Assembly: GCA_003222245.1 (NCBI GenBank)
Contig: QHVH01000025.1
Span: 62,001-126,000 of the forward strand
Reading direction: 5' to 3'
Source of the DNA: Blastocatellia bacterium AA13
GTDB taxonomy: Bacteria; Acidobacteriota; Blastocatellia; UBA7656
Length of the DNA stretch: 64,000 nt
Shown here: positions 1 through 8,787 of the stretch, piece after piece
Numbering within the stretch: the stretch's first letter is position 1
Layout: each line of letters starts with the position of its first letter
Position numbers and translations under genes: made by a program
Notes under the pieces: model-generated
What the model was told of the DNA's origin: nothing
Database searches by the model: none
What the model saw: only the letters and a program-made list of their open reading frames with translations

Positions 1-280
1 TTTCGGTCATGGGTACCCCTGCAAGTTTCGTTCTGACTGCGGTGGAAACTCTAGTATCGCTCCCTTCGCTGCCATCATCGTATTAATTGCATGCAATCGC
101 CGACGCTCCGATAGCTACTCATCTGCTCTCGGGAGCCGAGGATGGCAGCGCCCAGGGGCGCGGTAATGATAAGATAAACTCATCTGAAAGTCGATCACAT
201 GAGTAAGTGACAAGACCGGATAGAAAATTACATCAAGCAGAAGCCGGGTCCGCACTTTTTATCATTCAATGCGTTTCCGG

Positions 281-425
281 TGAAAACGGCCAGCCATTCC
301 CGAACGAAACCGGCCACCCATTCAGGGGAACCGGCCACTGATTCCGGGCTGAAAGCGGTCGTCTACCGGCTCACGAGCGGAATAGGCGGCCGATTAGCTG
401 GACAGGCGGCCGCTTACCGGAATCC
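281..425. repeat. Multiple short repeats resembling an IS21-family terminus
   Basis: Three direct copies of a roughly 22-bp unit with the core CGGCCA-(C/G)-C-x-ATTC start near 286, 309 and 330. They are followed by two copies in the opposite orientation (cores AGGCGGCCG at about 383 and 404, next to GGAAT). Arrays of this kind, carrying ACCGGCCACC and ATTCCGG, are the transposase-binding terminal repeats of IS21-type elements. No istA or istB frame lies in the window, so this is either one end of an element that lies upstream of base 1 or a solo relic. The assignment comes from pattern memory only. Confidence 0.4.
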
Positions 426-715
426 TTTTATAGACAAGCCTGGCACCCCGAGCCTATCGAAGATCGATCGTCGGGATGAATCCGACTACGAGCTTGAATG
501 GCCTGTCAGATCGAGTCTTTTATCCGCAAGATCGACTCCCGCGTGCGCCGAGTTGGGACAATGGCCGGTTCGATCGACTCAAGCGCCGGCTAGATCGACC
601 CGTCTTCGAACCGAATTGGGACCTTGCTCCGTGCGTATCGCTACGTGCCGGGATTAGATTGCTCCGTGCGTCAACCGGATCGATTCCAGCATGGACAGGA
701 TTGGCCCTGAGCTCT

Positions 716-799
716 GATGAGATCGACTCGCGCTTCACCGAGATCGCTTCGTGCGGCGATGAGATCGACTCCCGAATAGGCAAGCTCGCTTCGTGCGCC
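716..799. repeat. 42-bp tandem repeat, two copies
   Basis: Units 716-757 and 758-799 have the same length, both begin GATGAGATCGACTC and both end GCTTCGTGCG plus two bases. The unit is 14 codons long; read on the plus strand it gives a DEIDSR...ASC heptad-like peptide twice. Looser copies of the GATCGACTC element occur upstream at about 529, 572 and 593. It may be a decayed coding repeat or a minisatellite. Confidence 0.5.
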
Positions 800-1145
800 G
801 ATGCTATCATCACGGATTCAATGAACGGTGGTTCTTGTCACATAGCCTGCACGAGCTGATGTAGTCAGCGAGGCTTCACTTTCTAACGAGAACGTTTAGA
901 AATTATTGTCAGAGCGGCTAGCTAAACAGCCGCGTGTTGTAGTAAATATCTCGCCCGGACGCTCCTTTCCGTCGTAGCCAATGCGGCTACTGTCCTTACT
1001 CAGATTAAAGTTCGGGCTGAGGCGCTAAGTCGTTTGGGCCTCACCAACCTCTGATTTGTCGATGACCTGAGCGCTGGCTCGTCAGATGCAATAGCGACGA
1101 AGCTCGAGTACTGAGGCCCACACTCAGGCTTCGCACAGAGGGGCA

Positions 1146-1730
1146 ATGCTTATATACAATCTAAAATCGCTCGCAATTCTATTCGCTATCACTCTCAACG
1201 TCGGCTTCCTCGCCGGTTGCTCATCTCGCCAGTCGCCGGGAGATCAGACGTCGAGTCCCGCCGCGAAACCAGCCGCAAGCACGGCGGCGGCGCCCGAACC
1301 GGCCTTCAAGATAGGCGCCGCCTGGAAACCGTTGAAGGTGATCATAGTGACGGAATCGTATCCAGGTTCACCGGGTATGAAGTATTCGATAACAGCTAAG
1401 CCGGATCTCAAGCTTGTCGCGATCGAACTCATACTGAATCGCGACGATCCCGCCCACCCGCTCTCAGCGGATTTCTCTGAGATCGCTGTCGTCGATTCGG
1501 CCGGCGGGCGCCACAAACCTCTCTTCACCTATCCTTCAGCGGTTACAACCTACAAGCCCGGCGGGGACTCGGTTTCATTCGCCGACAAACCGGGTCAGCT
1601 TACCAACGCGAAACTCAATGAACTGGGCGGGAAACTGATATCAGTGTTCGAGGCTCCCGTAGCCGAACGAGCATTTGAAGTGTCGATCGGCGCCGCTCCG
1701 CCTGTGCATGTCGAGCTGAACGCCAGGTGA
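1146..1730 (+). CDS. Hypothetical lipoprotein
   Basis: A 194-residue protein with a lipoprotein signal: a hydrophobic stretch at residues 9-24 followed by the lipobox LAGC with Cys25. It should be lipidated by Lgt and cleaved by LspA, both encoded in this window. A Ser/Ala/Pro-rich linker (about 26-52) leads to a single globular region of alternating beta strands (about 55-190), in the style of small Ig-like domains such as DUF4352, but I cannot assign a family. A purine-rich AGAGGGG precedes the ATG. Function is unknown. The gene stands alone, with the APC permease about 200 bp downstream on the same strand. Confidence 0.75.
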   Translation: MLIYNLKSLAILFAITLNVGFLAGCSSRQSPGDQTSSPAAKPAASTAAAPEPAFKIGAAWKPLKVIIVTESYPGSPGMKYSITAKPDLKLVAIELILNRDDPAHPLSADFSEIAVVDSAGGRHKPLFTYPSAVTTYKPGGDSVSFADKPGQLTNAKLNELGGKLISVFEAPVAERAFEVSIGAAPPVHVELNAR

Positions 1731-1938
1731 TACGCTCGCGCCATCCTTTACAAAATATTTATGAATCTTTTATGCACCGCTTATTTTTCAAGTGGTAGCA
1801 TGGCCATTTGGCAGGCCGTCTGAAACTCCGCTGCTTCTTCATCGCTGCAAGCTCCAACTCATCCTTATCTACGACCTTGATTGATGAAGCGTCGAGGACT
1901 GCACCTGCCGCACGGGATCAGGGAGGTGTCATTCCAAA

Positions 1939-4161
1939 ATGAAAACGGGCCATCCGCTTCAGCCATCAAATCCGACCGGGGTACGCGTCGTAGTTGCTAC
2001 GACCGTAATGCTCTCGTTCATATCCTTCTGGAGAGCCGCCGCCATAGTCTTGAACGACCTCGGCTCATCCGCGTTCTACGTGGGCGGTATAGCCGAAAAG
2101 GCCGTTGGACGCGCCGCGCCATGGTTCATCCTGGCGGTGATGCTTTTTTCATACGCGGTTCGTGCCGTCTACGTCGAATCGTGCGCGATGTTCACTCGCG
2201 GCGGAGTCTATCGCGTAGTGAAAGAAGCCATGGGAGGCACGCTTGCCAAGCTGTCAGTCTCCGCCTTGATGTTTGATTACGTATTGACCGGTCCGATCTC
2301 CGGCGTCTCCGCGGGCCAGTACATAGTCGGCCTTGTCGCCCAGACTTCAACTTATCTTGGAATCCCGTGCTCGCCTTCGCCGTCGACTACGAATCTCATA
2401 GCAGCAGGGATAGCGATTTTCATAACGATCTATTTTTGGCGGCGCAATACAAGAGGGCTGCACGAGTCATCCGGTGACGCGTTGAAGATTATGTACGTTA
2501 CGACCGCGATGGTGATCGCGCTGATTCTCTGGTCGGGAATAACGATAATCTCATCCCCCGACAAGAGGAGGATTCCTCCCGCGCCGGTTCCATCCACGTT
2601 GGCTTTTAATCCCGATGCCGTGGGGTGGCTGCCCGATGTAGCGCCGCGGATCTTGAGAGAATTGCCCTCGGAAATATCGCCGGCGGATTCCGCCACGCCT
2701 GAACAAGCCGCGCCGGAACCGCGATACGGGATAGTCAGGAACGCAGGCGCTTTGATCGGACTGATTGGAATCCTGATGGCTCTGGGACATTCATTCCTTG
2801 CGATGTCCGGAGAGGAATCCCTCGCTCAGGTCAATCGCGAGCTCGAATACCCCAAGCACAAGAATCTTATGCGCGCGGGATTAGTGATCTTCGTTTACTC
2901 GCTATTGTTCACATCGCTGGTGTCGTTTTTCGCATACGCGATCATACCGGACGATGTGAGGCCGCGGTATCTGGACAACCTGATCAGCGGGATCTCGATG
3001 TATCTGGTTGGACCAATGCCTCTGAAGCTGCTGTTTCAAGGGTTCATAGTGATCGTAGGATTCCTGATGCTCGCAGGCGCAATCAATACGTCAATCATCG
3101 GCTCCTTCAAAGGACTCGCCGTCATGGTGCTGCGGTTCAAGGATCGGTCTCCGCGAGAGTGGAAAGTTCCATTCAATATTCGGCTCGACGGGAATGAGCT
3201 TCCGATCGGACTGGGAGTGATAACGGCTCTCTTGTTTTCAATAGCCGGGATCAATCTGATAACTAAAGAGGTCGCTACGATAGCAGGGGTTCTGTTCACG
3301 CTGGTCTTCTTCGTGATCTTCACGGTCTCTGAAAAAATTAACCAGCGAAAGCTGGATGCATCGATTGCCTCTCTTGATCAATTCAAGCTCAACTACGAGC
3401 AGGACGTTACCCTGGAGACGGTGCACGCGCGACCCGGAAACATCCTGGTCGCCGTTCGAGACTACAACACGCTGGAGCATCTGGATCGGGTCCTATCGCG
3501 AAACGGCGGAGACGGGCGGGACATCGTTGTAATGACCGCGAGATTGATGACCGGACCCGGAGCGGGCGAGCGCGACCTGTACGATACGAATCTGTTTACG
3601 GATTACGAGCAGCGGCTCTTCACCAGGGTGGTCGCTTTGGCCGAGAAGCACGGCAGGCCGGTGAACCTGCTGGTCACGCCCGCCAGCAACATATTCGACG
3701 CGGTTGCCCAAACTGCTTTGAGACTCGACTCAGTGGAAGTAGTCGCCGGGCTTTCCGCAAAGGCAAGCGCGCAGGAGCAAGCCCGCCAGTTGGGCCGGGC
3801 ATGGGAGCGGCTTGCCGAAAAACCACGGAGACAGGTCCGGTTCTCGGTAATGGGGCCCGAACATAGCGAGTCGTCCTTCTATCTTGGCGCGCACGCTCCG
3901 GCGCTGACCGAGGAAGACGTTCAGTTGATTCACCGAATATGGCTCGAGGTGAGCAAGGTTCCCGCGCGCAGCAGAGTCCATCACCGCGACGTTGTGCGCG
4001 TGGCGTTGGAAAGACTCTTTCGAGATCTGCATGGAAAGAGCGACGTTATGCTCGACTTCTACAGACAGGAGCAGAGCAGGGGAACGGCCGCGCCTGAAGC
4101 GCTCTTGAGTGAAAATGCCGCCAGTCAAAGTCATGGCGGCGGAGATGCACGCGTGAAATAG
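1939..4161 (+). CDS. APC-superfamily amino acid permease with a long soluble C-terminal region
   Basis: A 740-residue inner-membrane transporter. Residues about 15-480 contain some 12 hydrophobic segments with the APC-type opening (membrane segment with VVATTVML) and a glycine-rich SGVSAGQ stretch. This family moves amino acids or amines by proton symport or exchange; the substrate here cannot be read. Residues about 490-740 are soluble and include an alpha/beta stretch starting GNILVAVRDYN that resembles a universal-stress-type fold, as in some longer APC proteins. GGAGGT lies 12 bases before the ATG and fixes the start. It converges on radA downstream. Confidence 0.85.
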   Translation: MKTGHPLQPSNPTGVRVVVATTVMLSFISFWRAAAIVLNDLGSSAFYVGGIAEKAVGRAAPWFILAVMLFSYAVRAVYVESCAMFTRGGVYRVVKEAMGGTLAKLSVSALMFDYVLTGPISGVSAGQYIVGLVAQTSTYLGIPCSPSPSTTNLIAAGIAIFITIYFWRRNTRGLHESSGDALKIMYVTTAMVIALILWSGITIISSPDKRRIPPAPVPSTLAFNPDAVGWLPDVAPRILRELPSEISPADSATPEQAAPEPRYGIVRNAGALIGLIGILMALGHSFLAMSGEESLAQVNRELEYPKHKNLMRAGLVIFVYSLLFTSLVSFFAYAIIPDDVRPRYLDNLISGISMYLVGPMPLKLLFQGFIVIVGFLMLAGAINTSIIGSFKGLAVMVLRFKDRSPREWKVPFNIRLDGNELPIGLGVITALLFSIAGINLITKEVATIAGVLFTLVFFVIFTVSEKINQRKLDASIASLDQFKLNYEQDVTLETVHARPGNILVAVRDYNTLEHLDRVLSRNGGDGRDIVVMTARLMTGPGAGERDLYDTNLFTDYEQRLFTRVVALAEKHGRPVNLLVTPASNIFDAVAQTALRLDSVEVVAGLSAKASAQEQARQLGRAWERLAEKPRRQVRFSVMGPEHSESSFYLGAHAPALTEEDVQLIHRIWLEVSKVPARSRVHHRDVVRVALERLFRDLHGKSDVMLDFYRQEQSRGTAAPEALLSENAASQSHGGGDARVK

Positions 4162-4242
4162 AGACGTGAAAGTCGACTATAAAAAAGTCGGAGGCAAACG
4201 CGGAGCGCGCTGCGCCTGATCGGATATTGCTATCACCGAGAC

Positions 4243-4272
4243 CTTCGCTGTGCTTCGCTGGGCTTCGCTTCC
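4243..4272. repeat. 10-bp tandem repeat, three copies
   Basis: Units 4243-4252, 4253-4262 and 4263-4272 all begin CTTCGCT. They lie in the 199-bp spacer between the convergent permease and radA. No function is evident. Confidence 0.5.
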
Positions 4273-4325
4273 AGGCTTATTGAACCGTTCCGCTTCGGGA
4301 AGATGCATCCCCGATGGATGGAAAA

Positions 4326-4344
4326 CGCAGGCAGGATTCCTGCG
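4326..4344 (-). terminator. Probable terminator of radA
   Basis: Arms CGCAGG (4326-4331) and CCTGCG (4339-4344) enclose a 7-base loop. Read on the minus strand the hairpin is followed by GTTTTCC, and it lies 17 bases past the radA stop. A short T-run and this position suit a rho-independent terminator. Confidence 0.5.
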
Positions 4345-4360
4345 CTCCCTGGGCGGACAA

Positions 4361-5731
4361 TCAGAAGATGGCTTCGAGTGCATCGGCTATGTTCTTCACG
4401 CCGACGACCTCTAGTCCATCATCGTATTCCAGGCCTGCAAGGTTTCCTTGAGGAATGATGCACTTTCGAAAACCCATTGCATAAGTCTCGCGGACCCTCA
4501 ATGATGCCTGGCTGGTCGCGCGGACTTCACCCGCAAGCCCCACTTCGCCGAACGCCGCCGTGCGTTCGTCAACAGATCGGTTCTTGAAGCTGGAGGCGAT
4601 GGCGAGGACTATCCCAAGATCGACGGCAGGCTCATCTATAGAAATGCCTCCCGCTACGTTCACGAATACATCTTCGCCCATGATGTTGAGGCCGACGCGC
4701 TTCTCGAGCATCGCCAGAAGAAGCGATACTCGATTTTGATCCACACCCTGCGTCATGCGTCGAGCCGTTCCGTACTTCGTAGATGTTACGAGGGCCTGAA
4801 TCTCGACCAACAGAGGGCGGGTGCCCTCCATACATGCGGTTACTACCGAGCCGGACACACCCAGAGGCCGTTCGTTGAGAAACAGACCGGACGGGTTCAG
4901 GACAGGAATAAGACCGCGTGAGGTCATCTCGAAAATTCCAACCTCGTTCGCCGCGCCGAAGCGGTTCTTCACCGCTCGAATTATGCGGTGGTTATGGTGA
5001 CGTTCTCCTTCGAAGTAGAGAACCGTATCGACGATATGTTCCAGCGTCTTCGGACCCGCGATGGCGCCTTCTTTGGTCACGTGCCCGATCAGAAAAACGG
5101 CGATGCCTCGATTCTTGGCCAGCATCAGGAACTGCCCGGCTACTTCGCGAACCTGGGACACGGAACCCGGAGCCGATTCGAGCTTCATTGAGAATACGGT
5201 CTGAACCGAGTCGACCACGATTGCCCGCGGCTCGATCCTATCTATCTCTTCGAAGATCAATTCGAGCGATGTCTCAGGCAGGAGGAACAATCCGGCCGGT
5301 CTGATGCCGAGCCGCTCGCCTCGCAGTTTGATCTGCCGATCGCTCTCCTCGCCGGAGACATACAGCACCTTGCCGTAAGCGGCGGTCAGCCGATCCGAAA
5401 CCTGAGTGAGCAGGGTTGACTTGCCGATTCCGGGGTCTCCTCCGATCAGCACCAGCGAACCGGGTACAATTCCGCCGCCCAATACGCGGTCGAACTCCTC
5501 GATGCCGCAGGGTTGTCGCGCGTCGTCCTGACTCTCGATATCTTCATAAGCGATTGCGGATGGTTTCTTTATTCGGAACGCGCTTGCGCGAACTGCCGAT
5601 CCCGAAGTCGAGGAAAGCGATTTATCCTCAACCAGTGAATTCCACTCGCCGCAGTCCGGGCACTTTCCCATCCACTTCGGCTGCTGAGCGCCGCACTGCT
5701 GGCAAACATAAACGACTTTCGGAGCTTTCAT
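4361..5731 (-). CDS. radA: DNA repair protein RadA
   Basis: RadA/Sms is a RecA-related ATPase that promotes branch migration during recombinational repair. At 456 residues it has the normal length. Visible in order: an N-terminal zinc finger (Cys10, Cys13, Cys24, Cys27), Walker A GGDPGIGKST at 97-106, Walker B ending IVVDS around 170-175, the RadA-specific KNRFG motif at 255-259, and a C-terminal Lon-like region from about 285 to the end. All key residues are present. It stands alone between the convergent permease and the amidohydrolase upstream on the same strand. Confidence 0.97.
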   Translation of the reverse strand: MKAPKVVYVCQQCGAQQPKWMGKCPDCGEWNSLVEDKSLSSTSGSAVRASAFRIKKPSAIAYEDIESQDDARQPCGIEEFDRVLGGGIVPGSLVLIGGDPGIGKSTLLTQVSDRLTAAYGKVLYVSGEESDRQIKLRGERLGIRPAGLFLLPETSLELIFEEIDRIEPRAIVVDSVQTVFSMKLESAPGSVSQVREVAGQFLMLAKNRGIAVFLIGHVTKEGAIAGPKTLEHIVDTVLYFEGERHHNHRIIRAVKNRFGAANEVGIFEMTSRGLIPVLNPSGLFLNERPLGVSGSVVTACMEGTRPLLVEIQALVTSTKYGTARRMTQGVDQNRVSLLLAMLEKRVGLNIMGEDVFVNVAGGISIDEPAVDLGIVLAIASSFKNRSVDERTAAFGEVGLAGEVRATSQASLRVRETYAMGFRKCIIPQGNLAGLEYDDGLEVVGVKNIADALEAIF

Positions 5732-5814
5732 AAGAGTTGATAGCCGGAAGAAGCTCTTCCGCTGAAGATCAATTGCAGATTCAATAAGTCCGATCGTTAT
5801 TCTTGGCCCGATGT

Positions 5815-7077
5815 TTATTTGTGTAAGTCATCCCGGCAGATGGAGCCGCCCTTCATCACAAAGCTTACGTGCTGGAGTCGAGTGATAGCCTTGAGCGGAT
5901 CGCCGGTCACTGCAATCAAGTCGGCGAGCTTGCCGGCTTCAAGCGAGCCGACCCGCTTCTCCCAACCGAGCAATTCCGCGGCGCTCGAGGTAGCGGCGCG
6001 AATCGCCTGAGCGGGGGTCATTCCGTTCTTGACCATCCATTCGATCTCTTTCGCATTCTCGCCGTGCAGTCCCGCGACGGCATCAGATCCCATCACGATC
6101 CAGACTCCAGCTTTGAGCGCGCGCTTGAAGTTATCGGGGGTCATCCCTCGCAATTGTTCCAGAGCCTGCCAGCGCGAATCATCGAATCCGAACTTCTGCT
6201 TGTGAGCCAGGTAGTGATTCGGAAGATAGAGCGTCGGTACGAGCGCCGTATGATGTTCGATCATAAGCTTGATCGCTTCATCGTCGAGCATCGAGCCATG
6301 CTCGACCGAGGCGACGCCGGCTCGAACCGCGGCCTTGATGCCGGATGTGCTGTGGGCGTGCGCGGCAACCTTGAGATGGGCTTTCGCGGCCTCTTCGACG
6401 ACACCCTTGATCTCATCCTCGGAGTACAGCAGAACGTCTCCTCCGCCCGCGCCGGGCGTGACGAATATCTTCACCACGTCTGCGCCCGCGCTGATCTGCT
6501 TGCGCGCAAACTCGCGGGCCGCCGCGACGCGAGAGGCCATATCGCCTGTTTCGGAGCCGGCTCGTCGAATCAACGGAGCCCCCGACGCCTGTATCCGAGG
6601 GCCCAGCGCCGCGCCTTTCTCTATTGCATATCGGAGATCAAAATCGAGCCCGTCACCCGCGCCAAGATTGCGGACGGACGTGAATCCGGACTCCAGGGTC
6701 ATTCGCGCGTTTTCGGCCGCGTATATTGCCGTCACTGCCGGACGTTCGTTTTGCAGCGTGTCGTAATGATAGGTCAGGTGGGTGTGAGTATCGATCAGTC
6801 CTGGCAGCACCGTGGCCCCGGAAAGGTCAATCAGGCGCGCGCCGGCCGGAATCTTTAGATCGCGGCCGACAGAAGTAATTCGATCGCCTTCGATCAGGAT
6901 TACGGCGTCCCGAACGACTTCATCGTGGACTCCGTCGAACAGGCGGCCGCAGCGAACCGCTATCCGCGTAGCCTGGATCGAAGAGCTATCTCGAAGCCCG
7001 GGCTTAGAGTCCGCTCGCGAAAACAAGGAGACGCCGCAGAGCAGAGTAATAAGCAATGAGAAAAGGCGATGTTTCAC
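5815..7077 (-). CDS. Secreted amidohydrolase family protein (imidazolonepropionase/prolidase-like)
   Basis: A 420-residue metal-dependent hydrolase with an N-terminal signal peptide (about 1-22). The amidohydrolase metal-site pattern is complete: HTH at 98-100, the lysine expected to be carboxylated at 203 (DVVKIF), His240/His242, His260 (SVEHGS) and Asp332 (GSDAV). The arrangement matches the dinuclear zinc subgroup that includes Xaa-Pro dipeptidases and imidazolonepropionase-like enzymes. The exact substrate is not readable. It lies in a same-strand series with the M20 and S9 hydrolases, also with signal peptides, which suggests scavenging of peptides or modified amino acids outside the cytoplasm. 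Confidence 0.88.
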   Translation of the reverse strand: MKHRLFSLLITLLCGVSLFSRADSKPGLRDSSSIQATRIAVRCGRLFDGVHDEVVRDAVILIEGDRITSVGRDLKIPAGARLIDLSGATVLPGLIDTHTHLTYHYDTLQNERPAVTAIYAAENARMTLESGFTSVRNLGAGDGLDFDLRYAIEKGAALGPRIQASGAPLIRRAGSETGDMASRVAAAREFARKQISAGADVVKIFVTPGAGGGDVLLYSEDEIKGVVEEAAKAHLKVAAHAHSTSGIKAAVRAGVASVEHGSMLDDEAIKLMIEHHTALVPTLYLPNHYLAHKQKFGFDDSRWQALEQLRGMTPDNFKRALKAGVWIVMGSDAVAGLHGENAKEIEWMVKNGMTPAQAIRAATSSAAELLGWEKRVGSLEAGKLADLIAVTGDPLKAITRLQHVSFVMKGGSICRDDLHK

Positions 7078-7147
7078 ACTTTCTCCTCTTTCAAATTAAT
7101 GGCCGATTAATGGACGAAATTCCGAATACAATCAATGCGTTCCGGAA

Positions 7148-8608
7148 TCACTTGTCTCGATAATTGAGAGGCGGCTTGTGCTCGGGTGGAATTCGCGAGC
7201 GGTATTCGTGGCCGGCTCTTCTTTTATCAAAGCTCGCGCGAGCGGCTTGCACCTCAGCCGGATCGGTCAATAGATCAACCGCCGTAAGAGCCAGTGTCTT
7301 GGCCGCGACCATCATGCCTTTTCTGCCGATGCTGCCGCCTGTACACGCCGCGGCCTGCCAACTGTGACCGGGCGTACCCGGAACATAAGTAGCCGTGTTG
7401 AGCCAGCCCGTTGGGGCCAGCCAGCTTATATCTCCGGCATCGGTGGAACCGGATTCAAGACCTTCCTGCGGCGCGAAGATCTGCTCCTGGCTGCCGAGAT
7501 CAGGTGCGTTGTCGGTGGAAAAAGTCTTTCGCAATGTCTCCGCGAATGCCTGCTCTTCGGGCGTGTACTTGATTCCGCCGACGATTCGAAGGTTGCGGTC
7601 GATCAACGTTGTCAGCGCATCGTTTGGCAGGACGTTGTATGAGCTGCCGATCAATTCCATTTCCATTCTGGTTTCGGTAGCGAGCGCTCCTGCTTCCGCG
7701 CACTTGACGATTCGTTTCCAGATTCCGTCCAGCGACGCCATGCTCGGATGTCTCGCGTAAAGAAATATCTCGGCGAAGTCAGGCACGATGTTCGGCGCGG
7801 CTCCGCCGTTTGTGATGATGTAGTGCATCCGCGTCGAGGACTCTACGTGCTCGCGCAACATGTCGACGGCGTGGCCCATCAGCATCGCGGCATCGACAGC
7901 CGATCTCCCTTTTTCGGGAGCCGACGCGGCGTGAGAAGCCTGTCCATAGAATCGAAACTTCGCCGAGATGACCGCGTTGCAGGTTCGCAGATCGGCTTGA
8001 TTCTTATCGCCGGGGTGCCAGTGAAGCACGATATCGCAATCGCTGAAGACTCCCGCGCGGGCCATGTAGACTTTGCCGTCTCCGCCTTCTTCCGCGGGCG
8101 TTCCGTAGAATCGAATCGTTCCGCTGATCTTGCGTTCTTCAGCGAACCCCTTCGCGGCGATAGCGGCGAAGGCCGACGCGACGCCGAAGAGATTGTGACC
8201 GCAAGCGTGGCCGGGTGCTCCGGCGATTCGCGGCTTCCGCTCGGGGATTGTGTCTTGCGATAGTCCCGGAAGCGCGTCGAATTCACCCATTATTCCGATG
8301 ACGGGTTTGCCGCGGCCCCACACAGCAGTGAAAGCCGTTTCGATCCCGGCGACATTCTCCTGGATCTGAAATCCGGCGCTTTGAAGCTCCGATTTCAGCA
8401 GCGCCGCGCTCTGTTTCTCTTTGTATCCGACCTCGGCGAATTCCCATATCTTTTTCGACAGATCGCCGAAATGCGCGGACTGTCCGTCCATCCTGTCGAT
8501 GAGCTGCCGGCGGTCTTTTGCTTCAATGCCGCTTCCGGTTGGCCGCGGCACCGCGGCGACGAGGATTGGCGTTAACGCAGCCAATATGATCGCGTTGAAT
8601 CGCTTCAT
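7148..8608 (-). CDS. M20-family amidohydrolase (AbgB-like), exported
   Basis: A 486-residue metallopeptidase of the M20D type, which hydrolyses N-acyl amino acids or aminobenzoyl-glutamate-like amides. A hydrophobic N-terminal leader (about 4-20) predicts export. Motifs seen: GEFDALPG at 108-115, GHACGHN at 133-139 (metal ligand His), and HWHPGD near 196. A dimerisation domain follows (about 215-330) and further metal-site sequence sits near the C-terminus (GHSWQ). Length and order resemble AbgB. It is 70 bp upstream of the amidohydrolase on the same strand and may be co-transcribed with it. Confidence 0.88.
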   Translation of the reverse strand: MKRFNAIILAALTPILVAAVPRPTGSGIEAKDRRQLIDRMDGQSAHFGDLSKKIWEFAEVGYKEKQSAALLKSELQSAGFQIQENVAGIETAFTAVWGRGKPVIGIMGEFDALPGLSQDTIPERKPRIAGAPGHACGHNLFGVASAFAAIAAKGFAEERKISGTIRFYGTPAEEGGDGKVYMARAGVFSDCDIVLHWHPGDKNQADLRTCNAVISAKFRFYGQASHAASAPEKGRSAVDAAMLMGHAVDMLREHVESSTRMHYIITNGGAAPNIVPDFAEIFLYARHPSMASLDGIWKRIVKCAEAGALATETRMEMELIGSSYNVLPNDALTTLIDRNLRIVGGIKYTPEEQAFAETLRKTFSTDNAPDLGSQEQIFAPQEGLESGSTDAGDISWLAPTGWLNTATYVPGTPGHSWQAAACTGGSIGRKGMMVAAKTLALTAVDLLTDPAEVQAARASFDKRRAGHEYRSRIPPEHKPPLNYRDK

Positions 8609-8755
8609 TGATTCTTCTCCGTGCCTCTTGTCTTGAGTATTGCGTTGACGCCGTTAAGCGCCATTAAGCGTTGCTCTGGTTCGCCCTTCCAGTGAAATTG
8701 GCGGTACGCGTCACCGGCTACTTCGTCGAGCAGCGTTGGTTGTAGCCCAAAGAGA

Positions 8756-8775
8756 GGCGGGCAGAGGCGCCCGCC
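8756..8775 (-). terminator. Hairpin downstream of the S9 peptidase gene
   Basis: Arms GGCGGGC (8756-8762) and GCCCGCC (8769-8775) have a six-base loop. Read on the minus strand the stem is followed by TCTCTTT, and it starts 13 bases after the S9 peptidase stop. It belongs to the family of similar hairpins found 3' of several minus-strand genes in this window. Confidence 0.55.
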
Positions 8776-8787
8776 CGTACATTGATC

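Larger units (their letters stand above)
1..1145. other. Long stretch without a convincing gene
   Basis: No open reading frame here has a recognisable domain. The frames that stay open (about 280-860) are arginine- and serine-rich in several overlapping phases, typical of GC-rich non-coding sequence. The stretch holds IS21-like repeats (281-425) and a short tandem repeat (716-799), described separately. From 860 to 1145 I see only the probable leader of the lipoprotein gene at 1146, with a purine-rich ribosome-binding site just before its ATG. Confidence 0.5.

Noticed and set aside
280-859. Overlapping open frames of 125 and 127 residues
   Set aside because: They are Arg/Ser-rich with no domain and lie over repeats in several phases, so I treat them as non-coding.
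860-1145. Possible tRNA or small RNA before the lipoprotein
   Set aside because: No cloverleaf or conserved T-loop could be drawn.
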